The translations under genes and the position numbers were made by a program. From JABWBR01 sp036741235 (GTDB lineage Bacteria > Bacteroidota > Bacteroidia > Chitinophagales > Saprospiraceae): DNA of 13,668 nt. Each line of letters starts with the position of its first letter. Positions within the stretch are counted from its first letter, which is position 1. A model generated the notes under the pieces. The model saw only the letters and a list, made by a program, of their open reading frames with translations, was not told the origin of the DNA and did no database searches. Positions 6,066 through 13,625 of the stretch are shown one piece after another. Location of the stretch: contig DAINSQ010000128.1 of assembly GCA_036741235.1 (NCBI GenBank), forward strand, positions 1 through 13,668. The letters are read 5' to 3'.

Positions 6066-8066
6066 TTACCTATACAACACCAGCGCGCTCGTAGCGGCCA
6101 CATTAACTTGTCCGCCGGAGGCCTTACCCAGGCCTTTCTCATCAACGCCGGCGTCGTTGACGGCGATGGTCCAGTTGCCGGCAGGTATCGTCATTTTCTT
6201 TGCCGCGGCATTGCCGTTGTAAATCACCAGTATTTCCTTCCAGGCATCGCCGTTGGCGTTGTCTTTGAGGCGGTAGGCCACCAGGTTATTCTCTTGTGTA
6301 TCGAGGAATTCGAGGTGTTTTTGGATCAGCGCAGTTGACGGCATGCGGAAGGCGGGGTGTTTTTTGCGCAAAGCAATCAATCCTTTGTAATAATTCACGA
6401 CGTCCTTGTACTTGGCCTTGCGCGACCAGTCGAAGCGGTTGATCTCATCGGGCGATTCAAAGGAATTTTCCACGCCGTTTTTGGTGCGCAGCATCTCTTC
6501 GCCGGCGTGCAGAAAACTTACGCCCTGCGAGGTGAGGACGATGGCCGCCGCCAGTTTATTCATGCGAATGCGGTCGGCTTCAGAAGCATCGGGATTAGCT
6601 ACGGCTATTCGGTCCCAAAGGGTGTGATTATCATGGCACGACTCATAGGTAATCGTCTGGTAAGGCTCCGGCGCCCAAGGCGCTTTGGAATAATTCACCG
6701 AATCGTAGTTGACCTGCGGATGCTGCGTAGAGGCCACCACGCCAAATTTGATACTTTCTTCCAATCCCGGTTTGCCGCTGATAAAACCTTTTTCGGTGGG
6801 GGTAAAAACGTGGCCCTTAATGGCGTCGCGGATATCGTCGCTGAATGCCGCTACTTTATTCAGTTTCAGCACATTGGCCTTTAGCGCGCGCAAGCTGTCG
6901 GGCAGCGGGCTGCCGCCGGCGGTCCAGCCCTCGCCATAAATAAAAATCGTGGGGTCAATGGCGTGCAGGGCCTCGCTCACCTGGTTCATGGTTTCTATAT
7001 CGTGAATGCCCATGAGGTCGAAGCGAAAGCCGTCAATATGGTATTCCTGGGCCCAGTATTTTACCGACTCAATAATAAATTTGCGCATCATGGGGCGATC
7101 GGAGGCGGTTTCGTTGCCGCAGGCGGAGGCATTGGAAAACGAGCCGTCGGCGTTTTGGCGGTAGTAATAGCCGGGCGCCAACAAGTTAAAATTGGAGGTC
7201 TCGGTGACGCCGGTATGGTTGTACACAACGTCCATAATCACGCGCAGGCCTTTGTCGTGCATAGCCTTCACCATCTGCTTGAACTCGCGGATGCGCATGG
7301 CGGCGCCTGTAGGGTCGGTGGCGTAGCTGCCTTCGGGTACGTTATAGTTTTGGGGGTCGTAACCCCAGTTGTATTTATTCGCTTCGAGTTTGGTTTCGTC
7401 AACTGACAAAAAGTCATAAACCGGCAGCAAGTGAACGTGCGTGACACCCAGATCGCTGATATGATCAATGCCGGTAGACTCGCCCTGCGGGCTTTTTGTG
7501 CCGGTTTCGGTGAGTCCCAGGTATTTGCCTTTGTTTTTAATACCTGATTCGGGGTGGATTGACAGGTCGCGAACGTGCAGTTCGTAAATAATAATATCGT
7601 TAAAGCCTGCCAAAGAGGGCTTGCGGTCGTTTTCCCAGCCCTCGGGGTCGGTCTCGCGCAACTCAATGATCATAGCGCGTTTGCCGTTGACGCCGACGGC
7701 TTTGGCGTAGGGGTCGACAGCTTCTTCAAGCCATTTTCCTTTGTGCTGGATTTGAAAAGTATAATAGCGGGCTTTGATATTTTCCTCAAAAACAGCTTCC
7801 CAGACTCCCTGATTTCCTTTTGTCATATCTTTCGATAAAACGGGGCGACCGCCGAGCGCAGATTCGTATATATAGACTTTGGCGGCCTGCGCTGCCGGCG
7901 ACCACAATTTGAAGATAGATTTATCGGGAGCATAGGTAAGTCCCAGGTCGTTGCCATCGTATACCGGGTATTGGTCGAAGCCGGTCAGCTCTGTGACCGG
8001 GGCGCTGGGTTTGCAGGAGAAAAGCATAGCCATGAGGATTATTGGCGCGAAACTGGCGTATTTCAT
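6066..8066 (-). CDS. pulA: Type I pullulanase (GH13), lipoprotein
   Basis: This protein of 666 residues should hydrolyse alpha-1,6 branch linkages in pullulan, amylopectin or glycogen. A lipoprotein signal with lipobox L15-F-S-C18 suggests outer-membrane or periplasmic anchoring. A CBM48-like N-terminal domain follows at about 35-130, then a GH13 barrel with the type I pullulanase signature Y232-N-W-G-Y-D-P238. The catalytic residues are the nucleophile Asp350 (GFRFDLM), the acid/base Glu379 (YGEGW) and Asp479 (SCHDNH). A C-terminal beta domain ends in ALVLYR. It lacks a T9SS tail. I chose the ATG at 8066 because it gives a clean lipoprotein signal; a GTG ten codons upstream would only add residues before it. 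The gene is convergent with the molybdenum hydroxylase operon across a repeat array. No SusC/SusD genes are in the window. Confidence 0.93.
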   Translation of the reverse strand: MKYASFAPIILMAMLFSCKPSAPVTELTGFDQYPVYDGNDLGLTYAPDKSIFKLWSPAAQAAKVYIYESALGGRPVLSKDMTKGNQGVWEAVFEENIKARYYTFQIQHKGKWLEEAVDPYAKAVGVNGKRAMIIELRETDPEGWENDRKPSLAGFNDIIIYELHVRDLSIHPESGIKNKGKYLGLTETGTKSPQGESTGIDHISDLGVTHVHLLPVYDFLSVDETKLEANKYNWGYDPQNYNVPEGSYATDPTGAAMRIREFKQMVKAMHDKGLRVIMDVVYNHTGVTETSNFNLLAPGYYYRQNADGSFSNASACGNETASDRPMMRKFIIESVKYWAQEYHIDGFRFDLMGIHDIETMNQVSEALHAIDPTIFIYGEGWTAGGSPLPDSLRALKANVLKLNKVAAFSDDIRDAIKGHVFTPTEKGFISGKPGLEESIKFGVVASTQHPQVNYDSVNYSKAPWAPEPYQTITYESCHDNHTLWDRIAVANPDASEADRIRMNKLAAAIVLTSQGVSFLHAGEEMLRTKNGVENSFESPDEINRFDWSRKAKYKDVVNYYKGLIALRKKHPAFRMPSTALIQKHLEFLDTQENNLVAYRLKDNANGDAWKEILVIYNGNAAAKKMTIPAGNWTIAVNDAGVDEKGLGKASGGQVNVAATSALVLYR

Positions 8067-8111
8067 AATACAAAAATTTGCCCTAAAGATATACACAGAT
8101 TTTTAAGAATT

Positions 8112-8129
8112 ACAGGATAAACAGGATTG
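8112..8129. repeat. Two-copy 9-nt repeat remnant (ACAGGATAA / ACAGGATTG)
   Basis: ACAGGAT occurs twice at a spacing of nine bases, in the 87-base gap between the response regulator stop (8154) and the pullulanase start (8066). It is too short to be convincing alone. Its period and its position just beyond a gene end fit the other arrays in the window, and it may be a decayed or minimal member. It also lies in the presumed leader or promoter region of the pullulanase gene. Confidence 0.4.
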
Positions 8130-8153
8130 TTGTGCAATGCGAAGAGGCCATTC

Positions 8154-8897
8154 CTATTGATGAAAAATGCGCTTCACCACCTCTTCTTTTTTCTCCCGGC
8201 TAATGGGGATGCGATAGGGGGCGATTTCGAGCATATTGCCGATGAGCGACTGCACTTTATGGCAGGAGACGATATAGGATTTATGGACGCGCATAAAAGC
8301 GTGGGCGGGCAAAATGGCCTCCAGCCCCTGAAGGCTTGCCAGTGTCACATATTTGCCGTTGGCGCATACCACTCGCACATATTCTTTTAGTCCTTCGATA
8401 AAAAGGATATCTGACAACTGCAATTTCACCAGTTTGCCGTCCACTTTTATCGTCAGGGTTTCGTAGCTTAATTCCTCCCTGGGCTTTGAGGTCTTAACCA
8501 AATGCTCAACCTGGGCCGGCCGGCGCAACTGCAATTGTTCCCTGGCTTTGTTGATCGCCTGCAGGAACCGCTCGAAGGGAAAGGGTTTGAGCAGGTAATC
8601 GGCCGCATTGAGATCAAAAGCTTGCACGGCATAATCGGCGTAGGCCGTGGTAAAAACCACCACCGGCGGGTTTTGCAGCGTTTTGAGCATATTCGCCCCG
8701 CTGAGCGTCGGCATCTGGATATCGAGGAACATCAGGTCAACCGGTGTGCGGCGCAAAATATCGAGGGCCGCCATGGCCGATTTGGCCTTGCCCACCAGTT
8801 CGAGGTCGGGCAAGTGTTTAATAAATTCCTCCAGCAAATTGAGAGCGAGGTACTCGTCATCGACGAGCAATACGCGGATGGTCGGCATTTCATTCAT
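8154..8897 (-). CDS. LytTR-family response regulator
   Basis: This protein of 247 residues is a transcription factor of the LytR/AlgR type. The receiver domain (about 4-118) has the acidic pair Asp13-Asp14 (LLVDDE), the phosphorylation site Asp59 (MFLDIQMP), conserved Thr83/Thr84 (VFTTAYA) and Lys104 (LLKPF). A linker leads to a LytTR DNA-binding domain at about 140-245, with the typical FIEGLKEYVRV and FMRVHKSYIV segments. The ATG at 8897 overlaps the end of the kinase gene, whose TGA lies at 8892-8890, so translation is probably coupled. A second ATG at 8888 would shorten the protein by three residues, and an upstream TTG could lengthen it by three. The kinase gene is directly upstream. Target genes cannot be read here; self-regulation or control of the divergent lipoprotein gene is inference. 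Confidence 0.93.
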   Translation of the reverse strand: MNEMPTIRVLLVDDEYLALNLLEEFIKHLPDLELVGKAKSAMAALDILRRTPVDLMFLDIQMPTLSGANMLKTLQNPPVVVFTTAYADYAVQAFDLNAADYLLKPFPFERFLQAINKAREQLQLRRPAQVEHLVKTSKPREELSYETLTIKVDGKLVKLQLSDILFIEGLKEYVRVVCANGKYVTLASLQGLEAILPAHAFMRVHKSYIVSCHKVQSLIGNMLEIAPYRIPISREKKEEVVKRIFHQ

Positions 8898-9939
8898 GGC
8901 ACGCAAGGCTCAACTTAACTTCAAAAGTAGCGGGTTGATTGGAAATCGCCAAATCATACGCGCCGGGATACAGCAACTCCAGACGACGGCGAATATTATC
9001 GAGCCCCACCCCTCCGACTTCGTCTTTTTGTTTGTCAGCTTCGTTTTTGGTATTTTGAGTATAAAAAAAGAGCGTATCGTCTTTCCGTGTCAATTGAATG
9101 CTCACAAACGCGCCTGGATTAGTATCAAAATCGCAGTGCTTGAAGCAATTTTCCACTATAGGAATCAAAATCATAGGTTCCGCCTTTATTCCCTCAAAAC
9201 TGCCCTGCACCTCGAAGTTAATATCCAGGGGAACTTCGCTGCGCAATTGGAACAAATCGATATACTGCCTGATATGGTCAATTTCGCGGTGAAGAGCCAC
9301 CGGGCGGCCAACCTCTTCATAAGTTACATAGCGCAATAAATTCGACAGTTTGAGCACCATGCCGGCAGTTTTTTCCGACCTGACCACTGCCAGCGAATAA
9401 ATATTATTGAGCGTATTAAACAAAAAATGCGGATTGATTTGTGCGCGAAGCGCCTGCAACTGGGCTTCCTGCTGCCGGCTGATGATAGCCAGGTTGCGCA
9501 ACTCATTATCGTCGCGATTGCGAATTACCTGGTACAGTATGCTGAGCATCCAAATGCCGATATTGGTCGTTACGGCGCCGAACTGCCAAGCAATGAGGTC
9601 GCTGGAAGGCAACATGCCGGGGGCCACATCTGGGAACAGCAAATTGACGCGCACGCGAAAAGCCGTTAATACAAGCAGCAACAACCCGGACAGTGCGACA
9701 AACCAACCATAGCGCTTTTTTTCAAAATAGCGATTGACCAAACCGGTATTGAGGTAAAATAACAAAGCCATGGGCGCCACGTTGAACACCCCGCGCACCA
9801 GCCCGAGGGAAAGAGAATACAATCGACTGAAGATCAGCGTATGAATAATAAACGCAAGTGCCCAAACGCCGATGTGCATCCACAATTTCAAGCTGCGGCG
9901 GCTTTCTACAGTTGTATTCTCGAGGGTGACAGTTGCCAT
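8890..9939 (-). CDS. LytS-type sensor histidine kinase (His_kinase family)
   Basis: This protein of 349 residues is the membrane sensor partner of the LytTR regulator. The N-terminal half has four predicted membrane spans at about 19-39, 48-66, 78-98 and 119-138, without a recognisable extracellular sensor domain. A short coiled stretch leads to the His_kinase domain, with phospho-acceptor His171 in QINPHFLFNTLNNI. The ATP-binding region has Asn264 in the PIVENCFKH N-box and a GGVGLDNIRRRL glycine motif at about 309. This arrangement is typical of Bacteroidota LytS/YehU-like kinases. I chose the ATG at 9939; an in-frame GTG at 9981 would add 14 residues with no obvious role. A TAnnTTTG box lies between the two, which favours the ATG. 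The stop overlaps the regulator start. The stimulus is unknown. Confidence 0.92.
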   Translation of the reverse strand: MATVTLENTTVESRRSLKLWMHIGVWALAFIIHTLIFSRLYSLSLGLVRGVFNVAPMALLFYLNTGLVNRYFEKKRYGWFVALSGLLLLVLTAFRVRVNLLFPDVAPGMLPSSDLIAWQFGAVTTNIGIWMLSILYQVIRNRDDNELRNLAIISRQQEAQLQALRAQINPHFLFNTLNNIYSLAVVRSEKTAGMVLKLSNLLRYVTYEEVGRPVALHREIDHIRQYIDLFQLRSEVPLDINFEVQGSFEGIKAEPMILIPIVENCFKHCDFDTNPGAFVSIQLTRKDDTLFFYTQNTKNEADKQKDEVGGVGLDNIRRRLELLYPGAYDLAISNQPATFEVKLSLACHE

Positions 9940-9965
9940 ATGAATAGTATTTGCATGAACATGCC

Positions 9966-9973
9966 CAAAACTA
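9966..9973 (-). promoter_or_regulatory. Candidate -7 promoter box of the kinase-regulator operon
   Basis: On the minus strand this reads TAGTTTTG, an exact match to TAnnTTTG, 26 bases before the kinase ATG at 9939. It would start transcription near 9959. No good TTG -33 element lies at the normal distance, so support comes only from the box and its position. Confidence 0.35.
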
Positions 9974-10112
9974 CGCCCCACAACTCATTATGATAAAAGA
10001 GATTCAACGAACGGCAGGTTTTGATCAATGAATGGTATAAACGCTCTCCACGCCGGCAAAATAATCCATTACCGGCAGTTGGTTGAGAAAAAACATCCAC
10101 TTGTTGAAAGCA

Positions 10113-10145
10113 TTTGCGAACAGCAGGGCGAGCGCTATTTCTTTG
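10113..10145 (+). promoter_or_regulatory. Candidate promoter of the hypothetical lipoprotein gene
   Basis: TTTCTTTG at 10138-10145 is one base off TAnnTTTG, and TTTG at 10113-10116 sits 21 bases upstream in the -33 position. The leader to the ATG at 10191 would be about 40 bases. The rest of the gap between this gene and the divergent kinase gene (9974-10112) shows no repeat or site I can name. Confidence 0.33.
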
Positions 10146-10190
10146 CAGTATTAAATTCATTTTTTCACAAACAAAAACCATTACACCACC

Positions 10191-10931
10191 ATGAAGTCCT
10201 TATTTCAAATTTCACTGATGAAACACAACTGCGTACTGACGGCCCTGATCGCCGTAGCGCTGCTAATGGGCGCCTGCAAAAAAGAAGACAACACGCCGGA
10301 GACCGTCAACGACGAAGAGATTGTTGCCATCGTAGAAGGCGCCCTTATCGAAGATACTGAAGGATTAGCTCAAGAGACCGCCGAAGCCGTTTATATCGCC
10401 GATCAATATACCACCAAAACCTTGGGTCCCTGCGGACAAACTTACGATTCTACAATTGTACGTTCGTATAATTCGGCTACCATCTCTGCCGCCTATAATG
10501 CCAACTTGAGTTGGACCGTAAATTGCAATAACTTTTTAATCCCGCAATCGGTGGATTTTACGAGCACGGCACAGGGGCAATGGGAAACGGCGCGTATGCT
10601 TTCCAATGACAACGCCAATAGCGCCTGGAATGTGGGCAATCTGACTGCAGGCAACGCTTATCTCCTCAACGGCAGCTATACGCGCAACGGCAGTCAAACC
10701 TCAAAGATTCGGAACCAGAATACCTTTACCTCTACCCTCGTAATTACTGCCGCCGACCTCAGCGTTGATAAAACTACCCGCCATATCATCGGCGGTACGG
10801 CTTCTTTTACCCTTACGGGCAACGGTACAGGCGGTAGTAACTTCTCTCATCAGGGGTCGCTGGAGTTTCTGGGCAACGGCGAGGCGGTTATTACCATCAA
10901 CGGCCACACGCATACGGTGGATCTTTATTGA
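10191..10931 (+). CDS. Hypothetical lipoprotein of unknown family
   Basis: I do not recognise this 246-residue protein. It has a lipoprotein signal with a hydrophobic core at about 15-26 and a lipobox ending at Cys29 (LMGAC followed by K-K-E), so it should be anchored in the envelope. An acidic segment follows at about 32-63, then a region rich in Ser, Thr, Asn and Gly with alternating hydrophobic residues, suggesting a beta-rich fold. Two cysteines (Cys82 in the GPCGQ segment and another in WTVNCNN) could form a disulfide. The end, VITINGHTHTVDLY, looks like the last strand of a barrel or sandwich. The start could also be the ATG at 10218, which shortens the signal to a more usual length. 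The gene is divergent from the LytTR operon, a common arrangement for a target gene but not proof. Its TGA stop coincides with the first copy of an 8-nt repeat unit. Confidence 0.75.
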   Translation: MKSLFQISLMKHNCVLTALIAVALLMGACKKEDNTPETVNDEEIVAIVEGALIEDTEGLAQETAEAVYIADQYTTKTLGPCGQTYDSTIVRSYNSATISAAYNANLSWTVNCNNFLIPQSVDFTSTAQGQWETARMLSNDNANSAWNVGNLTAGNAYLLNGSYTRNGSQTSKIRNQNTFTSTLVITAADLSVDKTTRHIIGGTASFTLTGNGTGGSNFSHQGSLEFLGNGEAVITINGHTHTVDLY

Positions 10932-10937
10932 TGTGCT

Positions 10938-11017
10938 GATGCGACCGAAGGCTAACGAAGTGAGTCCCGATTGAAAATCGGGGGAGTCCCGTACCGACTG
11001 CAAGGAGGTCGGGAGGT
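10938..11017. other. Hairpin-bearing segment interrupting the 8-nt array
   Basis: The TGATGTGC unit that begins with the stop codon at 10929 is broken off after about one and a half copies, and the array resumes at 11018. The 80 bases between hold a perfect 7-bp stem with a 3-base loop, CCCGATT-GAA-AATCGGG (10966-10982), and a second hairpin CCGAC/GTCGG about 20 bases later. Part of the segment (CGAAGG, TAACGA) loosely resembles 5931-5950 near another array. It may be a small dispersed element inserted in the array, or a terminator; neither hairpin is followed by a T-run. Confidence 0.5.
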
Positions 11018-11188
11018 TGATGTGCTGATGTGTTGATGTGCTGATTAGTTAATGTGCTGATGTGCTGATTAGTTAATGTGCTGATGTGCTGATTAGTTAA
11101 TGTGCTGATTCTTTATTATTATTTAATTATCAGCAAATTAGCACATCAGCACATCAGCACATCAGCAAATCAGCAAATCAGCACATCA
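11018..11188. repeat. Large inverted pair of 8-nt tandem arrays (TGATGTGC family)
   Basis: The left arm has 11 consecutive 8-nt units in unbroken register (11018-11105). After three units it becomes a 24-nt higher-order repeat, TGATGTGC-TGATTAGT-TAATGTGC, present three times counting from 11034. A 19-base AT-rich spacer follows. The right arm has eight units (11125-11188), mostly GCACATCA and GCAAATCA, the reverse complement of the same unit. The two arms pair in register unit by unit with a few mismatches each, giving a possible stem of about 60 bp. The array fills the gap between the convergent stops at 10931 and 11193; read from either gene, the first repeats encountered are TGATGTGC-type. 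Confidence 0.93.
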
Positions 11189-11192
11189 AAAC

Positions 11193-12530
11193 TCACCACT
11201 GCAACGCATGCCACCTTTTCGACCGCAAGTACCAGATAGTTAGCCCCAGCATAGCCAGCCAATAGAAAATTTCGGAGGCCCAGGCCCAGAGCAAGCCGCC
11301 GCTGGAAAAATTGACCACAAAATAGATATAGATCAGATAGCCGATAGCGCAAAAAAACTGGAGTTTGAGGCCGAACCAGGTAGCTCCTGCGCCGATCAGG
11401 CCGTTAAACATCACCGCTCCAATAGAGAAAGCCGACAGGATGAGTACCAGCAAATAAAACACCTGATTGGCATCGTCGATTAACGCGGCTTCATCGTTCC
11501 CCAATAACGGATACAGAAAAAAATGTGGAAACAACACGATCGGCAGGGTAATGAGCATTGTAGCGACCCACGACAACCAGGCTGTTTTTACCACAATAGG
11601 CACCACTGCCTGCCGCTTGCGATTGCCGATAAAGTTGCTCACCATCGTATTAATACCCGCTGAAAAACCCCAGGTGGGTATCGACAATACCAAATAGACC
11701 ATGCGCACCAGGTTGGTAATAGCCAATTGGCGCTCGCCGAGGTTTTCCACAATGCCAAAAAAGATAAACCAGCTCCCCATACCCACAAAAGCTTGAGCAA
11801 CAATAGGCAATGAAAGTTTATACAATTGTAAAATCTGCCGGAGATCAAATTTGGGGAGTGAAAAGATATGCCATTTTCTGGCGCCTTTATCAAATAGCAT
11901 ATATAACACAAAAACCAGAAACGCCACCGCTTCGGCGATTGTGCTGGCCAATCCGGCGCCGGCAATGCCCATGGCCGGAAAACCCCAATGCCCGAAAATC
12001 AGCGCATAGTCTAAAGCAATGTTGACAGTTGCCAAAATAGCCGTATCGATCATAATGAACGTAGTGCGCGCAGCGCCGGTATACAAGGCTACAATACTAA
12101 CTCCCGCATACGCAAAAAAAACGCCCCAGGAACGGTATTCGAGGAATTGGAGGCTTTTTTCAAAAATAATCTCAGAGTCGACCATTAATTGAAAAAAGTA
12201 ATAACAACCGTATTGCATAAACAGAAACATTACCAATGCCAGGGCCAATTCGAAGTAGAACATGGTGTAGAAGTTGTGGCCCACTTCCAAAGGATTGCGC
12301 TCGCCCAGACGCCTGGCAATCAGGATTTGCCCCCCCCTTGAAAATCCATATCCAATAGCGGCAATAATGAGATAAAAAACCCCTACAAACCCGATAGCGG
12401 CAAAGTCGTTTTCACCCAAATGATAGAGAAATACGCTGTCAGTAAGCGCAATGACATTCTGCGCAGCGCTGCCCAACATAATAGGCAAAGAAATGGATAC
12501 AATTTGGCGGTAAGAGGTTTTCAACTGCAT
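11193..12530 (-). CDS. MATE-family multidrug/toxin extrusion transporter
   Basis: The 445-residue protein is a polytopic inner-membrane protein with about 12 hydrophobic spans, the length and layout of MATE transporters, which export organic cations or metabolites in exchange for H+ or Na+. Family features are the N-terminal SLPIMLGSAAQNVIALTDSVF segment with Asp31 in the first helix region, a GFSRGGQILIARRLGE segment between early helices, the internal GFPAMGIAGAGLASTIAE motif, and a repeat-related second half beginning near LSLPIVAQAFVGM. The ATG at 12530 is chosen because it places the first helix at the usual distance. The same frame stays open upstream to 13088, but that part runs antisense through the neighbouring transporter gene and encodes nothing MATE-like. 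The substrate is not predictable. The gene is divergent from the metal transporter and convergent with the lipoprotein gene. Confidence 0.9.
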   Translation of the reverse strand: MQLKTSYRQIVSISLPIMLGSAAQNVIALTDSVFLYHLGENDFAAIGFVGVFYLIIAAIGYGFSRGGQILIARRLGERNPLEVGHNFYTMFYFELALALVMFLFMQYGCYYFFQLMVDSEIIFEKSLQFLEYRSWGVFFAYAGVSIVALYTGAARTTFIMIDTAILATVNIALDYALIFGHWGFPAMGIAGAGLASTIAEAVAFLVFVLYMLFDKGARKWHIFSLPKFDLRQILQLYKLSLPIVAQAFVGMGSWFIFFGIVENLGERQLAITNLVRMVYLVLSIPTWGFSAGINTMVSNFIGNRKRQAVVPIVVKTAWLSWVATMLITLPIVLFPHFFLYPLLGNDEAALIDDANQVFYLLVLILSAFSIGAVMFNGLIGAGATWFGLKLQFFCAIGYLIYIYFVVNFSSGGLLWAWASEIFYWLAMLGLTIWYLRSKRWHALQW

Positions 12531-12534
12531 ACGC

Positions 12535-12542
12535 CAAATGTA
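12535..12542 (-). promoter_or_regulatory. Candidate -7 box directly before the MATE start codon
   Basis: On the minus strand this is TACATTTG, an exact TAnnTTTG match, ending only four bases before the ATG at 12530. If used, the transcript would start at or next to the start codon and be nearly leaderless. There is no clear -33 TTG. A chance match to a short, AT-rich consensus is quite possible. Confidence 0.25.
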
Positions 12543-12638
12543 GGGATATTCTTTAACTGGCTGCCGAATTTTTTCGATGACTTTTGCGCTTGTCCAAATG
12601 CTCGTTTTTGGTTTGCTTTGCACCAAATTACAGTCGTT

Positions 12639-13625
12639 TTGCGCAAATACATTCGCCTGCAAATCCTGGCACTTACCATTGGCTTGGGCCTCATGGCCGT
12701 CAAATTCCTGGCCTGGTGGCTCACCAATTCCAACGCTATCCTGACCGACGCGCTTGAAAGTATTATCAATGTTGTGGCCGGGGCTTTCGCGCTGTATAGC
12801 CTCTACCTCGCCGCCAAACCCAAAGACGACAACCACCCCTATGGTCACGGAAAGATTGAATTCCTCTCGGCGGGTTTTGAAGGAGCTATGATTTTTCTGG
12901 CGGGCATTACTATTTTCGGCAAGGCGGGTTACAATATGATTAACCCGCAGGAGCTCCAACAAATCGACATCGGCTTGCTGCTGACCCTGATTACCGGCAG
13001 CATCAATTTTGGGCTCGGAAAAATGCTGGAAGTACAAGGCCGCCAGGCCAATTCTATGACCCTCATCGCCAGCGGAAAACACCTGCAATCCGACGCTTAT
13101 TCTTCGCTCGGCTTAATCATCGGGCTCGCAGTGGTGTATTTCACCGGCATGGCGATTCTCGACAACCTCATCGCCGGCGCTTTCGGCATTTTTATTCTGG
13201 TCACCGGCTTCCGTCTTATGCGCAATTCGGTAGCCGGCATCATGGACGAAGCCGATCACCAACTGGTGGATAATATTGTGCAAATGCTGGAAGAAAAAAG
13301 AACGGAAAACTGGGTAGACGTGCATAACTTCCGGGTTATTAAATACGGCGCTACCCTGCATATCGATTGTCATCTCACCCTACCCTGGTATTACGATACC
13401 CGCCGAAGTCATGCAGAAGTGAAGGCTTTTGAAGATGCTGTGAAAGCGCATTGCCAGTCGCCCGTGGAGCTGTTTATCCACGCAGATCCCTGCGAGCCGG
13501 TGTCGTGCAGGCTATGTATGAAAAAAAATTGCCCCGAGCGGCGACACCCCCACGAGCAACGCGTAACCTGGACTTACCAGAATATTATGCGGGATTTGAA
13601 TCATTCGTTTTATGAGGGGTTATGA
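12639..13625 (+). CDS. Cation diffusion facilitator (CDF) metal transporter with C-terminal Cys cluster
   Basis: From the TTG at 12639 the protein has 328 residues and exports divalent metals from the cytoplasm by proton exchange, as CDF proteins do. Six membrane spans lie within about residues 8-200. The helix-5 metal pair His148-x3-Asp152 (HLQSD) and the HPYGHGKIE loop with His66 and His70 match the Zn/Fe exporter YiiP. At the helix-2 site, alignment with YiiP gives Glu40 and Asn44 where YiiP has two Asp. The cytoplasmic domain (about 205-285) is followed by Cys285, Cys290, Cys293 and Cys298 (C-x4-C-x2-C-x4-C), a likely extra metal site. There is no ATG at the homologous start; the only upstream in-frame ATG (12420) lies inside the MATE gene. 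TTG at 12618 is an alternative. The stop falls inside a tandem repeat that encodes the last four residues. Confidence 0.87.
   Translation: MRKYIRLQILALTIGLGLMAVKFLAWWLTNSNAILTDALESIINVVAGAFALYSLYLAAKPKDDNHPYGHGKIEFLSAGFEGAMIFLAGITIFGKAGYNMINPQELQQIDIGLLLTLITGSINFGLGKMLEVQGRQANSMTLIASGKHLQSDAYSSLGLIIGLAVVYFTGMAILDNLIAGAFGIFILVTGFRLMRNSVAGIMDEADHQLVDNIVQMLEEKRTENWVDVHNFRVIKYGATLHIDCHLTLPWYYDTRRSHAEVKAFEDAVKAHCQSPVELFIHADPCEPVSCRLCMKKNCPERRHPHEQRVTWTYQNIMRDLNHSFYEGL

Noticed and set aside
6357..6884. 175-codon plus-strand frame inside the pullulanase gene
   Set aside because: It is antisense to catalytic-domain sequence with all GH13 motifs intact on the minus strand.
10028..10360. 110-codon plus-strand frame between the kinase and lipoprotein genes
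   Set aside because: It overlaps the lipoprotein gene in another frame, and I see no motif or start signal that supports it.
10966..10982. Classical intrinsic terminator
   Set aside because: The 7-bp stem is perfect, but no run of T follows on either strand, so I list it only as a hairpin.
12420..12638. ATG start at 12420 for the metal transporter
   Set aside because: It would add 73 residues encoded antisense to the start of the MATE gene and its promoter region, with no CDF similarity.
12531..13088. Upstream in-frame extension of the MATE gene (to 631 codons)
   Set aside because: It runs antisense through the CDF gene and shows no membrane or MATE features. The ATG at 12530 gives a full-length family member.
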